Part shown: one piece after another, positions 1-8,701 of the stretch
Layout of the letters: each line of letters begins with the position of its first letter
Position numbering within the stretch: the first letter of the stretch is position 1
Source: Glaciecola nitratireducens FR1064
Lineage (GTDB): Bacteria; Pseudomonadota; Gammaproteobacteria; Enterobacterales; Alteromonadaceae
Reading direction: 5' to 3'
DNA length: 64,000 nt
Assembly: GCF_000226565.1 (NCBI RefSeq)
Contig: NC_016041.1
Coordinates: forward strand, 3,658,001 to 3,722,000
Notes under the pieces: generated by a model
Seen by the model: the letters and a program-made list of their open reading frames with translations, nothing else
The model's database searches: none
Told to the model about the DNA's origin: nothing
Made by a program: the position numbers and the translations under genes

Positions 1-20
1 CAAAGTAAAATTAGAGAAAG

Positions 21-34
21 TTGACCCACATCAA
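21..34 (+). promoter_or_regulatory. FNR/FixK box before cytochrome c gene 1
   Basis: The sequence is TTGACCCACATCAA, a near-perfect match to the FNR/FixK consensus TTGAT-N4-ATCAA. Its centre (27.5) lies about 40 bp before the start expected from a -10-like hexamer TATTTT at 56-61, the geometry of a class II activated promoter. The cytochrome start codon follows at 136. The match is seen directly; binding by the FixK-like protein of this window is inferred. Confidence 0.75.
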
Positions 35-135
35 GTCAAAAACCTTTTTATCGTTTATTTTATTCTAGGGTGGTTAATGCAGCGTTAAAAACAGCAATTG
101 TTCAGACGATGCACTCGATGAAAAAGGAAACAATA

Positions 136-615
136 ATGAGTAAGCGCGCTATATTGACGGGTCTATCGTGTATTTTTAGCTTGTTTGCGTGTGACCAAGG
201 TGTAAATTCCCCAAGGGGCTTTAGCTTACCTGAGGGTAAGCCTGACGCAGGTAAACTAGTATTTTTAAAGCATCAATGTGTTGCCTGTCATAGCATCCCC
301 GGACTAGAGGATAACGCCGTAGAGCGCGAACATTCACCTCCAATTTCACTGAGTTCGAATTCAGCGATAGTAAAAACCTACGCAGAATTGGTGACAAGCA
401 TTATTAATCCTTCTCACAGAATATCGAGAGGAGCGCAGTGGGCAACCTCTGATGAAAATAAAGATTCTGTTATGCTGAACTACAATGATGTGCTCACGGT
501 AACTGAATTGATAGATTTAGTTGCTTACATTCAACCTCATTATCAAGTCACGCCTTGGCCTTATACTGTTTATCCGGTCTATGAAATACACTCACCAGCG
601 CCTAAAACACCATAG
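136..615 (+). CDS. lipoprotein c-type cytochrome (paralogue 1)
   Basis: A 159-residue exported monohaem cytochrome c. The start at 136 is chosen because AAGGAAAC precedes it and a lipoprotein signal peptide follows at once (lipobox LFAC, Cys19); a longer frame from 70 lacks both. The haem motif CVACH is at residues 48-52, and a Met before NYNDV near the C-terminus could be the axial ligand. It is a close paralogue of the cytochrome at 16562, sharing SPRGFSLPEG and the SIINPSH and NYNDV blocks at the same positions. The 3' end overlaps the convergent RNase gene by 14 bp. It is likely a membrane-anchored periplasmic electron carrier, and the FNR-type box upstream suggests expression at low oxygen. 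The redox partner is unknown. Confidence 0.85.
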   Translation: MSKRAILTGLSCIFSLFACDQGVNSPRGFSLPEGKPDAGKLVFLKHQCVACHSIPGLEDNAVEREHSPPISLSSNSAIVKTYAELVTSIINPSHRISRGAQWATSDENKDSVMLNYNDVLTVTELIDLVAYIQPHYQVTPWPYTVYPVYEIHSPAPKTP

Positions 616-2005
616 ACTCTCCGCGCGCAGGTACTTTCACTCGTATATTTAAGTCTTGCCATATGCGAGTAGAAAGTGCATCTAGTGCCATTGGCTCTCC
701 ATGGACTAATACCACTGATGGTTTATTTTTAAAGCCTTTCAACCAATCCAATAGTTGATCTTGTCCGGCATGAGCTGAAAATCCACCTAAGGTTTCAATT
801 TGCGCTTTTACTGCAAAATCGTCGTTAAACATTTTAATGTGTTTTTTACCGTCTACTATCAAGCGCCCTAACGTTCCATTAGCTTGGTAACCACAAAAAA
901 TAATCGTATTTCGACTATCCCAAATGCGTTGTTTAAAATGATGCCGAATTCTGCCACCGGTGCACATTCCACTACCAGCAATGATAATTACTCCTTTTTT
1001 TAAACGATTAATAGCAATGGATTCTTCAACCGAAACTGATAAATATAGATTAGGAATAAAGTCTTCTAAAATCGAGGTCGCCAATGGCGTCGCTAATTGA
1101 ATTTCGTCTTGGTCTAAAGAACGGAACCATTTGTCGTAAACGCGCGTTACCTCAATCGCCATCGGGCTATCAAGAGCAACATGCCAATTTTTGAGCAGGC
1201 CTTCATTGTGTAAAGTACCCAGATAAAACAAAATTTCCTGAGTACGACCAACCGCAAAAGCAGGGATCAGGATATTCCCACCGCGCGCTTCGGTGTCTAT
1301 TAGAATTGTTTTGAGCTGCTCTACCGTGTCCTCAATGTCTCTATGATTGCGATCCCCGTAAGTGCCTTCCATGAGCACCACATCTGCCTCTTCGATTATG
1401 CTGGGATCTTTCATTAACACTGCGTTTTTATTACCTAAGTCACCAGAGAAAACCAACTTTTTAGATGTATTATTTTCATCAATGAAAAGTGAGACAATGG
1501 CGGAGCCAAGGATGTGCCCAGCATCCTGAAATTCAACGCGCAAACCATTCAATACTTCTACTTGTTTGCCGTATTCAACCCCTTTACAAAGCGCTAGTGT
1601 ATCAACTACATCTTCATCATCGTATTCAGGCAACAGCGGTTTTTTGCCTTTTCTTGCTCTGCGCACATTTTCTCTCTCCAAATCACTGAGATAAATACCT
1701 ACCGAGTCTCTTAGCATCACACCCAACAACCCTTGCGTAGCGCTTGAGCAACAAATATGGCCACAAAACCCTTGATTCACCAATTTTGGTAACATGCCAC
1801 AATGGTCAAGATGAGCATGCGATAATATTACAGCCTCAATTTTGTTAGGATTGAATTCAAATTCCTCTTTTTGCATTCGTTCAACGTTATGCCCACCTTG
1901 ATGCATCCCACAATCAAGTAAGACACGTCCGAAACTAGATGACTCGACCATGTGGCACGACCCTGTCACCTCTTGCGCTGCGCCATAGAACGTAATTGTA
2001 GCCAT
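602..2005 (-). CDS. beta-CASP metallo-beta-lactamase fold RNase/exonuclease
   Basis: A 467-residue protein of the MBL-fold RNA exonuclease family (YsiA/CPSF-73-like). The metal-binding motif HAHLDH is at residues 63-68, preceded by the DCG segment. The beta-CASP part contains SPMAIEVTRVY and GSGMCTGGRIRHH, and the C-terminal histidine motif is GGFSAHAGQ. Length and domain order fit a two-metal RNA-processing nuclease in the cytoplasm. In many proteobacteria such genes sit among low-oxygen or stress genes, and here an FNR/FixK box with a good -10 lies upstream on the same strand (2135-2148). The gene converges on and slightly overlaps the cytochrome gene. The RNA substrate cannot be told from sequence. 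Confidence 0.85.
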   Translation of the reverse strand: MATITFYGAAQEVTGSCHMVESSSFGRVLLDCGMHQGGHNVERMQKEEFEFNPNKIEAVILSHAHLDHCGMLPKLVNQGFCGHICCSSATQGLLGVMLRDSVGIYLSDLERENVRRARKGKKPLLPEYDDEDVVDTLALCKGVEYGKQVEVLNGLRVEFQDAGHILGSAIVSLFIDENNTSKKLVFSGDLGNKNAVLMKDPSIIEEADVVLMEGTYGDRNHRDIEDTVEQLKTILIDTEARGGNILIPAFAVGRTQEILFYLGTLHNEGLLKNWHVALDSPMAIEVTRVYDKWFRSLDQDEIQLATPLATSILEDFIPNLYLSVSVEESIAINRLKKGVIIIAGSGMCTGGRIRHHFKQRIWDSRNTIIFCGYQANGTLGRLIVDGKKHIKMFNDDFAVKAQIETLGGFSAHAGQDQLLDWLKGFKNKPSVVLVHGEPMALDALSTRIWQDLNIRVKVPARGESMVF

Positions 2006-2394
2006 GAGTTTCCCTTATTCATTGTGCATAACGTAAGGCGCTATGAAGCTTTCAACTTCAAGGAACAGTCTGCCAACGGTAGCTAAAAGCATTGGTAAGT
2101 CGCTCAAATAATATAGCATTGGAAATAATAGTTTTTGATCCCCATCAATACGCTTAGCTAACATTTAAAGTAAATTGAAACTTGGCTGTTTAGCATGTAG
2201 CAAAGTTTGATGGGTAAAAAGCCTTGTTGTTTTATCCCGCTGCAGGGAGGACATTGAATGACATTCTTTGTATTGTTTTTGCCGCAGACTTTGCGCTATT
2301 TGTTGCCGCACTCTTTCTGTAATAGTCTACGCTTACGAATAAGCAACAAACTCTTTAAATATATTGCTGAGCTTTTAAACCTAAGGATTAATTG
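2006..2394. other. 389-bp divergent intergenic region
   Basis: This gap separates the RNase gene (minus) from cbpA (plus). It holds a perfect FNR/FixK box at 2135-2148 and a TATTAT -10 for the minus strand at 2113-2108. No small gene or RNA was recognised in the remainder. Confidence 0.6.
2135..2148 (-). promoter_or_regulatory. Perfect FNR/FixK box for the RNase gene
   Basis: TTGATCCCCATCAA matches the FNR/FixK consensus at all ten informative bases. On the minus strand a TATTAT hexamer lies at 2113-2108, giving an expected start near 2101 and a box centre at about -40.5, a textbook class II position. The box is about 250 bp from cbpA, so control of cbpA by it is less certain. Confidence 0.8.
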
Positions 2395-3339
2395 ATGAAA
2401 TTCAAAGACTACTACAAAATTTTGGATGTAGATGAAACTGCAGATTTGAAGGAAGTTAAAAAGGCGTATCGTAAACTCGCACTTAAATTTCATCCCGATA
2501 CGAGCACCGCTTCAGACGCAGAAGCAAAATTTAAGGAAGTGGCTGAAGCATACGAAGTATTAAAAGATGCAACAAAACGAGCTGAATATGATGATTTAAG
2601 ACGTTATGGCGCCAGCTCAGGCGACGGATTTAATGCACCGCCAGGTTGGCAGTCCTCAACAGGAAGCAATCAATATCGGCAACAGGGACACGGTGATTTT
2701 TCAGATTTTTTTAATTCGGTTTTTGGCGACAGAGCACGGAGCTCTGAACGCTCCCCGGACTATGGACCAGATTTATTTAAAGGCCAAGATCTAGAAATGG
2801 AGTTACCTGTTTTTTTAGAAGAAGCCGTTGCAGGCAAAAGCAAATCGATTGATTACCACGTTCCCGTTTATGTCAATAATCAGGTGAAGCAAGTCAAAAA
2901 ATCTCTTAACGTTAAAGTGCCTTTAGGTGTGACAGATGGCGAGCGTATCAGGCTCAAAGGCCAAGGTGCTCCTGGCAGTGAAAATAAGTTAAATGGTGAT
3001 TTGTATCTGATCATTCGTCTAGTTCCTCATCCTTTGTTTGATGTAGAGGGCATCAACTTAATACTTACGTTACCACTAACACCATGGGAGGCGGCACTTG
3101 GCACTAAACTTGAGATCCCAACTTTAAACAGCAAAGTTAAACTGAACATTCCAGCAAATAGTCGAGCAGGGCAAAAGTTGAGGGTTAAAGGCAAAGGACT
3201 GAAGAATAAAACGGGTCAGGGCGATTTACTTGTCGTTATAAAAATTGATATTCCCCCCTCAACCACCAGCGAAACAAAACGTTTGTGGGCTGAATTGGCT
3301 GAGACTGAAAAGTTTAATCCTCGATCGGACTGGAGTTAA
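2395..3339 (+). CDS. cbpA: DnaJ-class co-chaperone CbpA
   Basis: A 314-residue J-domain protein. The J domain covers residues 1-68 with HPD at 33-35, a Gly/Phe-rich linker follows (about 75-105), and two C-terminal substrate-binding domains follow without a Cys-rich zinc region, which separates CbpA from DnaJ. ATG at 2395 follows the ribosome site AAGGATT; a TTG directly before it is less likely. CbpA partners DnaK and also binds curved DNA in E. coli. The next gene encodes its dedicated inhibitor CbpM, 5 bp downstream, which confirms the assignment. Closeness to the FixLJ-FixK locus suggests a place in a low-oxygen or stress programme. Confidence 0.92.
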   Translation: MKFKDYYKILDVDETADLKEVKKAYRKLALKFHPDTSTASDAEAKFKEVAEAYEVLKDATKRAEYDDLRRYGASSGDGFNAPPGWQSSTGSNQYRQQGHGDFSDFFNSVFGDRARSSERSPDYGPDLFKGQDLEMELPVFLEEAVAGKSKSIDYHVPVYVNNQVKQVKKSLNVKVPLGVTDGERIRLKGQGAPGSENKLNGDLYLIIRLVPHPLFDVEGINLILTLPLTPWEAALGTKLEIPTLNSKVKLNIPANSRAGQKLRVKGKGLKNKTGQGDLLVVIKIDIPPSTTSETKRLWAELAETEKFNPRSDWS

Positions 3340-3344
3340 TAGAT

Positions 3345-3644
3345 ATGGCAGACGTTACCCTATATATCGACATTGAAGAATTGTGCGAAAATGAAAACAT
3401 TGACCAAGAAGTTATCGTTGAAGTTGTTGAATACGGTATTGCAGCGCCCCTGCGCGGTGAGACTTTTTCAGAATGGATTTTTGATTTAGAGAATGCGTAC
3501 TGGATTAAAAAAGCCGTTAAATTGAACCAGCAGTTGTTACTCGATTGGGTTGCTATCAGTATGGTTATCGATTTAATGAAGGAGAAAGAAACGCTATTGC
3601 AAGAAAATGACCAATTAAGAAGCAGGTTAAACAGGCTACTCTAA
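3345..3644 (+). CDS. cbpM: chaperone modulator CbpM
   Basis: A 99-residue protein with a MerR-like helix-turn-helix N-terminus and a C-terminal helix (MKEKETLLQENDQLRSRL), the layout of CbpM/YccV-type modulators that bind the CbpA J domain and block its co-chaperone and DNA-binding activity. It starts 5 bp after cbpA and is almost certainly co-transcribed with it. Primary sequence is poorly conserved in this family, so the call leans on length, context and the EYGIAAP and WI/F motifs. Confidence 0.85.
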   Translation: MADVTLYIDIEELCENENIDQEVIVEVVEYGIAAPLRGETFSEWIFDLENAYWIKKAVKLNQQLLLDWVAISMVIDLMKEKETLLQENDQLRSRLNRLL

Positions 3645-3824
3645 CACTGCTTTCTTCACTGCTCTCAAGAACGCCGTTCTCAAAAACGCAATTCAAACAT
3701 AATCATGAAACTTGACGTGGGACAAAGTTAAATAGACTAAACATTGTAATGTAGAAACGAATAACGAGTGTTCGTCTTTTTGTTTCTGCGCGAAGGCGCA
3801 GACATTATATGGAAGTAAACTATC

Positions 3825-4553
3825 ATGATACATTTACGAAATAATTTATTAAATTCTTTTTCTATTGACGATCGAGTTCAATTGTTTCCTTACCTCAAAC
3901 TGGTGAATCTGCCCTTAGGCACTATCATTTATGAACCCTATCAGAAACGTGAATACGTTTACTTTCCTATTGATTGCATTATTTCTACGTTTTATGTGAC
4001 AGCTGACGGCGCTTCAGTCGAAATATCTATAGTGGGTAATGAAGGTATTTCAGATATTGCCTGCTTTATGGGGGGCGAAAGTACACTGAACTTAGCTGTG
4101 GTACAAAGTGAAGGATTTGCTTATCGACTATCGGCAGCTGAATTGCGCAAACGGTTTAATAATCACTCCGACATTCGCGGTCAACTTCTTAATTATACCC
4201 AATCTTTAATTGTACAAATATCACAAACTGCGGTTTGTAATCGTCATCACAGCATTCAGCAGCGACTATGTAGATGGTTACTGCTGTCATTAGACCGCAT
4301 ATCAAGCAATAATCTGACTATGACACATGAACTCATTGCCAGCATGTTGGGTGTAAGGCGTGAGGGTGTAACTGAAGCCGCGGGTAAATTACAAAAGCAA
4401 GGAGCAATAAGTTACGCACGCGGCCACATTAAGGTTTTGGACAGAGCTAAATTAGAGTTCCTTTCCTGTGAGTGTTATCAAGTGGTGAAAAACGAATCGG
4501 CTCGGATAGACAATAAAACGTCAACTCAGCAGCGGCGCGCTAGCGTTTGCTAG
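3825..4553 (+). CDS. Crp/Fnr-superfamily transcription regulator
   Basis: A 242-residue protein with an N-terminal cyclic-nucleotide-binding-like beta-roll (about residues 25-120, with VEISIVGNEGISDIACFMGG) and a C-terminal winged helix whose recognition region is ELIASMLGVRREGVTEAAGKL. It has no FNR-type N-terminal cysteine cluster and does not carry the ExxSR recognition signature of FNR/FixK, so its DNA target should differ from the TTGAY-N4-RTCAA boxes here. It sits alone after cbpAM, with its 3' end converging on the symporter gene. Ligand and regulon are unknown. Confidence 0.8.
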   Translation: MIHLRNNLLNSFSIDDRVQLFPYLKLVNLPLGTIIYEPYQKREYVYFPIDCIISTFYVTADGASVEISIVGNEGISDIACFMGGESTLNLAVVQSEGFAYRLSAAELRKRFNNHSDIRGQLLNYTQSLIVQISQTAVCNRHHSIQQRLCRWLLLSLDRISSNNLTMTHELIASMLGVRREGVTEAAGKLQKQGAISYARGHIKVLDRAKLEFLSCECYQVVKNESARIDNKTSTQQRRASVC

Positions 4554-4572
4554 CTAAACTATCAACAGCATA

Positions 4573-5928
4573 TTACTCGAGCTTTTTCTCCAACAATGTG
4601 GTTGATTTTTCTGGCGTGCTGTGAAGATGTGTAAAGTAGTGTACGGTGGTGCAAGCGACAACATCCCCTAATACGTTCACGGATGTTCGCAACATATCTA
4701 AAATGCGATCTACGCCAAGAATCAATGCAATACCTGCAGCCGGAATACCCACACCTTCCAGCACCATACTCAGAATGATGATCCCAGCGCCAGGTGTTGC
4801 AGGAGAGCCAATTGAGGCGGCGACCGACATGGTAACGATAAAGAAATAGCTTGAAAGGCTTAAATCCACATTAAAAACTTGCGCTAAAAACACGGTCGCA
4901 ACGCCTTGATACAAGCCTGTTCCTGTCATATTGATAGTTGCTCCTAAAGGAACCAGAAAGCGCGCAATTTCAGGATTGACCATCAACTTGTCTTCCACCA
5001 CCTGCAAAGTAATCGGCATAACCGCAGCAGAACTACTCGTAGAAAAAGACAGCAAAAGAAGCTCTCTAACATTCTTAAAAAACTGCCCCAAGGGCTGTGC
5101 TAGCGTCACTTTAGCAACCACAAAATAAAGTAATCCGACAAGCAGTAAGCCAAGCACAACCGTTGAAACATAAACCGCCATTCCTGCCAGAACATCAATA
5201 CCAAGATTGGCAACCAATCGAGTAATCAGCCCAAAAACAGCAATAGGAGCGAGCAACATAGCCCAAGATACAATGCGCAGGCTAACTTCTTGTAAAGCGC
5301 CCATCAAATCAAATAAGGGTTTAGATTGCTGTGCAGGAATAGCCAACATTGCCACGCCTAAAACAGCAGCAAACAAAATGACCTGCAGCATTTCACCTGA
5401 TGCCATCGATGCCAACGGGTTTTTGGGGATGAGCTCTGACACCTTGTTTGGTAATTCTGACATGGCTGGAAAACCCTGTGCGCCCGCGCCAGCAACCGTG
5501 ATTGAGTTTGCATCAATCAAGGCACTGGCATCTACAAATTGACCCGGTTGAATATTGAGTGCCAAACCAATACCAATTGTTGCTGCTACAGCGGTGGATA
5601 CAACAATAAATGCAAGTGCAATTAAGCCATTCTTTTTGATTGCATCTGGGTTATTGTTAGCCGCCAATCCTCTTACAATCGACGCAACCACAAGCGGAAC
5701 AACAATCATTTGAATGATAGCCAAAAAAACCTGCCCTGGTAACGCGAGCCAAGCGGTTATTGTCTTAACCGTGTCTGCTGATATAAGTCCTAAATCCGGA
5801 CCTAACAGCACACCCGCAATCACCCCAAGCATTAATGCAATTAATACTTTTAACCAAAGACGAGTGCTAATAAGGCGATCAAACTGATCGGCAAGACTTT
5901 TAAGATGATCTCGAAACAATCTACTCAT
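4573..5928 (-). CDS. dicarboxylate/amino acid:cation symporter (DAACS family)
   Basis: A 451-residue, multi-spanning inner-membrane transporter of the glutamate/C4-dicarboxylate symporter family. The serine-rich signature SFSTSSSAAVMPITL lies near residues 294-308 and the substrate/sodium motif INMTGTGLYQG follows, as in GltP/DctA proteins. The substrate is probably a C4-dicarboxylate, glutamate or aspartate; sequence alone does not decide. Its ATG overlaps the stop of the universal stress protein gene by 4 bp, so the two form an operon whose promoter carries an FNR/FixK box (6481-6494). Confidence 0.85.
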   Translation of the reverse strand: MSRLFRDHLKSLADQFDRLISTRLWLKVLIALMLGVIAGVLLGPDLGLISADTVKTITAWLALPGQVFLAIIQMIVVPLVVASIVRGLAANNNPDAIKKNGLIALAFIVVSTAVAATIGIGLALNIQPGQFVDASALIDANSITVAGAGAQGFPAMSELPNKVSELIPKNPLASMASGEMLQVILFAAVLGVAMLAIPAQQSKPLFDLMGALQEVSLRIVSWAMLLAPIAVFGLITRLVANLGIDVLAGMAVYVSTVVLGLLLVGLLYFVVAKVTLAQPLGQFFKNVRELLLLSFSTSSSAAVMPITLQVVEDKLMVNPEIARFLVPLGATINMTGTGLYQGVATVFLAQVFNVDLSLSSYFFIVTMSVAASIGSPATPGAGIIILSMVLEGVGIPAAGIALILGVDRILDMLRTSVNVLGDVVACTTVHYFTHLHSTPEKSTTLLEKKLE

Positions 5929-6404
5929 TCTATATCATCCTTTTTACACAGCGCTTTTGACAGCGTTGAACCTGAGGCGTGGTCACTTCTCACGGCTAAA
6001 ACATCTTGCTTTGCGCAATGCAGCAAGGTGTTTGTTGCTGAAGATAGCAACACCTTATATTCACTGCTTGCATGCGTGCCGATCACGATAAGATTAGCCT
6101 TAATATTGTTTGCGGTTTGGCATATTTCACCTGCTATATCGCCAATAGGTGTATGAATGTTGTTTTGTGGTATGCGGAATTTGTCTGCTATTTGGGTCAA
6201 ACGACGTCTAGCTTGCAGGGCAATATCGTTTATATAGTCAACGCCAAACGAACTTATATAGGGTTGAAAATAAGAAGTTGGTAGTGTCACAAAAATCAGA
6301 TGTAGTTTACTCGGTTCATCGGCAACACATAGCGCACTCTGCAGTACTTCATCGAACTCAGCATAAACATCGACTGCGGCAATGATGCATTTATATGCTT
6401 TCAT
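5925..6404 (-). CDS. universal stress protein, UspA-like
   Basis: A 159-residue cytoplasmic USP-domain protein. ATG at 6404 (MKAYKCIIAAVDVYAE) is preferred over an upstream in-frame codon because the family begins with this first beta strand and GAGG lies just before it. The C-terminal IVIGTHASSEYK to LLHCAKQDVLAVR segment matches the family, but the full G-x2-G-x9-G-S/T ATP loop is not intact, placing it nearer the non-ATP-binding UspA group. It is translationally coupled to the symporter gene. The FNR/FixK box upstream fits the many USP genes that belong to anaerobic regulons. Confidence 0.85.
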   Translation of the reverse strand: MKAYKCIIAAVDVYAEFDEVLQSALCVADEPSKLHLIFVTLPTSYFQPYISSFGVDYINDIALQARRRLTQIADKFRIPQNNIHTPIGDIAGEICQTANNIKANLIVIGTHASSEYKVLLSSATNTLLHCAKQDVLAVRSDHASGSTLSKALCKKDDIE

Positions 6405-6480
6405 GCTTGGCCTCGGGGCTATCAAATTTAGCCTGTTATGTTAACTACGCCCATGATAACGAAACCATGCCAAGAGCATT

Positions 6481-6494
6481 TTGACTAACGTCAA
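6481..6494 (-). promoter_or_regulatory. FNR/FixK box for the usp-symporter operon
   Basis: TTGACTAACGTCAA is a symmetric TTGAC-N4-GTCAA site. On the minus strand TATCAT lies at 6458-6453, which gives a start near 6446 and puts the box centre at about -41.5. The half-site uses C rather than T at position 5, an accepted variant for FNR/FixK-type sites. Confidence 0.7.
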
Positions 6495-6576
6495 ATTTTT
6501 TCAACTATTCATGAAAAATGAAAATTGACCAACGCTTAATTTAAATTTAAGCAAGCGAGCACAGCACCACTCATTA

Positions 6577-7317
6577 TTAAGAATCTAAGCTAGTTGTCGA
6601 AGATGAATAAGATGAGTCTTTTGAAAGAATTTGATTTAAAACTCGAGTGTCTAGGATTATTAGATGACGATTGCTCACCGAAATTACTCGCTTAAGCTGA
6701 AAGCTAGCAAGCACCCGACAAACAGTTTCTAACGCCATTCCCAAGTAATTAGCGATATCGGTGCGAGTCATACTCAATCTAAATTCTTTCCCGGATAAGC
6801 CTTGACTGGTAAAATTGTTTGCAAGTTCCAAAATAAAATGAGCCACCTTCTGTTCGCTAGAGCAAGAACTCAAACACATCATCATCATTGAGTCACATAA
6901 TAAAGTGTGACTCATTGATTTAAATAAACAGGTTCGAAAATCATCGCTACTTTTAACCAAGTTATAAACCTCAGACTCTTTTATAAAGCAGACGCTACTG
7001 GTTTCTAGAAAAACGATATTTTGGTTATGTACGTGCTCGTCAAATCCATCGACGCCAAGCAGATCACCCGGAAAGAAAAATCTCGTAATACATTCATCTC
7101 CACAGGCAGAAGTAATAAATGCCTTCGCTGAACCCGAGCGCATAATATATATGCCTTGAAATGACTCCCCCGCTGACAATAAAGCTTGTCTTGTATGAAA
7201 CACTCTGTGCGAATTGCCAAGCATGAAATTGTTTGATTTAGCAGCACTTTCTAAGCATACTTTAGACCAAGGGCTGGCGTTACTTGCCGGGTTAAAATCT
7301 AATGATGTCATTTTCAT
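6577..7317 (-). CDS. fixK: FixK/FNR-type transcription activator without an Fe-S motif
   Basis: A 246-residue Crp/Fnr protein. The beta-roll spans about residues 35-140, followed by a dimer helix and a winged helix containing TRTDIANYLGMALETVCRVLASF. The recognition residues E-T-V-C-R align with E-x-x-S-R of FNR, which reads TTGA half-sites. Only one cysteine (Cys21) occurs in the N-terminal region, so the FNR [4Fe-4S] ligand set is absent, as in rhizobial FixK. GGAGG lies about 10 bp before the ATG. The gene is divergent from the FixL-like kinase with a 181-bp gap. This supports an FixL to FixJ to FixK cascade acting on the boxes in this window. Assignment as FixK rather than another Fe-S-free FNR relative is inference from context. 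Confidence 0.75.
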   Translation of the reverse strand: MKMTSLDFNPASNASPWSKVCLESAAKSNNFMLGNSHRVFHTRQALLSAGESFQGIYIMRSGSAKAFITSACGDECITRFFFPGDLLGVDGFDEHVHNQNIVFLETSSVCFIKESEVYNLVKSSDDFRTCLFKSMSHTLLCDSMMMMCLSSCSSEQKVAHFILELANNFTSQGLSGKEFRLSMTRTDIANYLGMALETVCRVLASFQLKRVISVSNRHLIILDTRVLNQILSKDSSYSSSTTSLDS

Positions 7318-7498
7318 CTGCTTTTGGCCTCCAGGTTAATTGTATTAAGTTGACGGCAGGTAAGAGTTTAAAGCTCGAGCAGTCAAAAATATTGGTACGG
7401 AATAAAGAGTAGCGGCAAATGGGAAGGGTCGCTATCCGAATGACTACCTAAATGATTGCGGAAAATACCTAGTTAAATCAAAAATAAGGATGTTGAAA
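7318..7498. promoter_or_regulatory. fixK-fixL divergent promoter region with paired TACCTA motifs
   Basis: This region has two TACCTA copies at 7445-7450 and 7466-7471, 21 bp apart (two helical turns). On the minus strand they read TTAGGTAG and CTAGGTAT, partly resembling the GTAMGTAG site I recall for Sinorhizobium FixJ. No good FNR/FixK box is visible. A role as FixJ sites controlling fixK and/or fixL is speculative. Confidence 0.35.
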
Positions 7499-8701
7499 AT
7501 GAGCCAAGCCGATCAGCTTACCTTAGCGCAGGTTCTCTCAAGTGAAGATAGCAGCGCGCAGAATATAAAGGATGCAAGCGCACGTTTACTTGCCATTCTT
7601 GACGCAAGCCCAGACGCGTTCATCATCATCGATCAAGATGGCAAAATTGAGCTGGTGAATGCAACGGTTGAAAGCATGTTTCTATATAGTAAAGAAGAAT
7701 TATTAGGCCATAATGTGAATATGCTCATACCCGATTCAGTCAAACATGCGCATAACACTTATCTATCATCTTATAAGGAATCTGGTAATTCGAATATAAT
7801 CGGCACGGGTCGAAAGCTTCGAGCGAAAAAATCAGATGGTAAAGAATTCCCCATTTACCTTAGCGTCGGTGAGATAAAACACGCAAGTCATGCTCAATTT
7901 GTTGGAATAATTCGAGATATTTCTTCAGAAGAGCAGTACCAAACGACTTTGATAGACAATCAACAGAAGTTGACGCAAGCAGCAAGGTTAAGTTCGATGG
8001 GAGAGTTAGCCGCGAGTATTGCTCACGAAATAAACCAACCATTAACCGCTATATCAAACTACGCTCAGGCCGCTAAGCGTTTGCTAAGCTCAAACGACAC
8101 TGACAAAACAAAAATGATACATCAAGCACTTGATGGAATCGAAAGCCAAGCTCAACGTGCAAATGAGTTTATTGCGGGACTAAAGGCTCTGGCTAACAAA
8201 CATGCGTCGCACCGAGAAAGAGTGGCTCTTTTGCCGCTAATGCAAGAAAGCGTGAAGCTAGCGCAGCTAGATGCGCGTGTGCTAAATCATGAAATTATCC
8301 TGGATTTAGAAGAAGGTCAGGGCATTGAGGTTTTCGCCGATCCCATCCAAATACAGCAAGTCCTTCTCAATTTAATTCGAAATGCCTTGGACGCAATTGA
8401 ACAAGTCAAAGGCAGCCCATTACTCATTAGAACCACACGATTACCTAACAGTGATATTGAGATATCGGTTGCTGATTGTGGTACGGGCATCGAAAAGCAA
8501 ACGGCAGAGCGGATTTTCACACCCTTTTTTACGACCAAAACGAGCGGTATGGGCATTGGGCTAGCAGTTTGCAAAACAATTATTAACGCTCACGGTGGCT
8601 GCATATATTTTGCTGAGAACGTTCCAAAGGGCTGTATTTTTTCATTTAGCTTACCCCTGTTTAACAAAAACCAACGGCAAATTGAGAAAACTCATGGATA
8701 A
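7499..8701 (+). CDS. fixL: FixL-like haem-PAS oxygen-sensor histidine kinase
   Basis: A 400-residue soluble kinase: PAS domain (about 27-145), HisKA (His176 in SIAHEINQPL) and HATPase_c with an N-box (NLIRNALDAI), GTGIE and GMGIGLAV. The PAS part follows FixL closely: KHAHNTYLSSY places a histidine (about His85) at the haem-ligand position, and IIGTGRKLRAKKSDG keeps the distal arginine (about Arg105) that contacts bound oxygen in FixL. No membrane segment is visible. ATG at 7499 is chosen because AAGGA lies 8 bp before it; an ATG at 7490 overlaps that site. The stop overlaps fixJ by 8 bp. Haem binding is inferred from the motif. Confidence 0.85.
   Translation: MSQADQLTLAQVLSSEDSSAQNIKDASARLLAILDASPDAFIIIDQDGKIELVNATVESMFLYSKEELLGHNVNMLIPDSVKHAHNTYLSSYKESGNSNIIGTGRKLRAKKSDGKEFPIYLSVGEIKHASHAQFVGIIRDISSEEQYQTTLIDNQQKLTQAARLSSMGELAASIAHEINQPLTAISNYAQAAKRLLSSNDTDKTKMIHQALDGIESQAQRANEFIAGLKALANKHASHRERVALLPLMQESVKLAQLDARVLNHEIILDLEEGQGIEVFADPIQIQQVLLNLIRNALDAIEQVKGSPLLIRTTRLPNSDIEISVADCGTGIEKQTAERIFTPFFTTKTSGMGIGLAVCKTIINAHGGCIYFAENVPKGCIFSFSLPLFNKNQRQIEKTHG

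Noticed and set aside
3712-3725. TTGACGTGGGACAA before the Crp-like gene as an FNR/FixK box
   Set aside because: The second half-site reads ACAA rather than TCAA, so the core palindrome is broken, although a TGTAAT hexamer lies at a tolerable distance.
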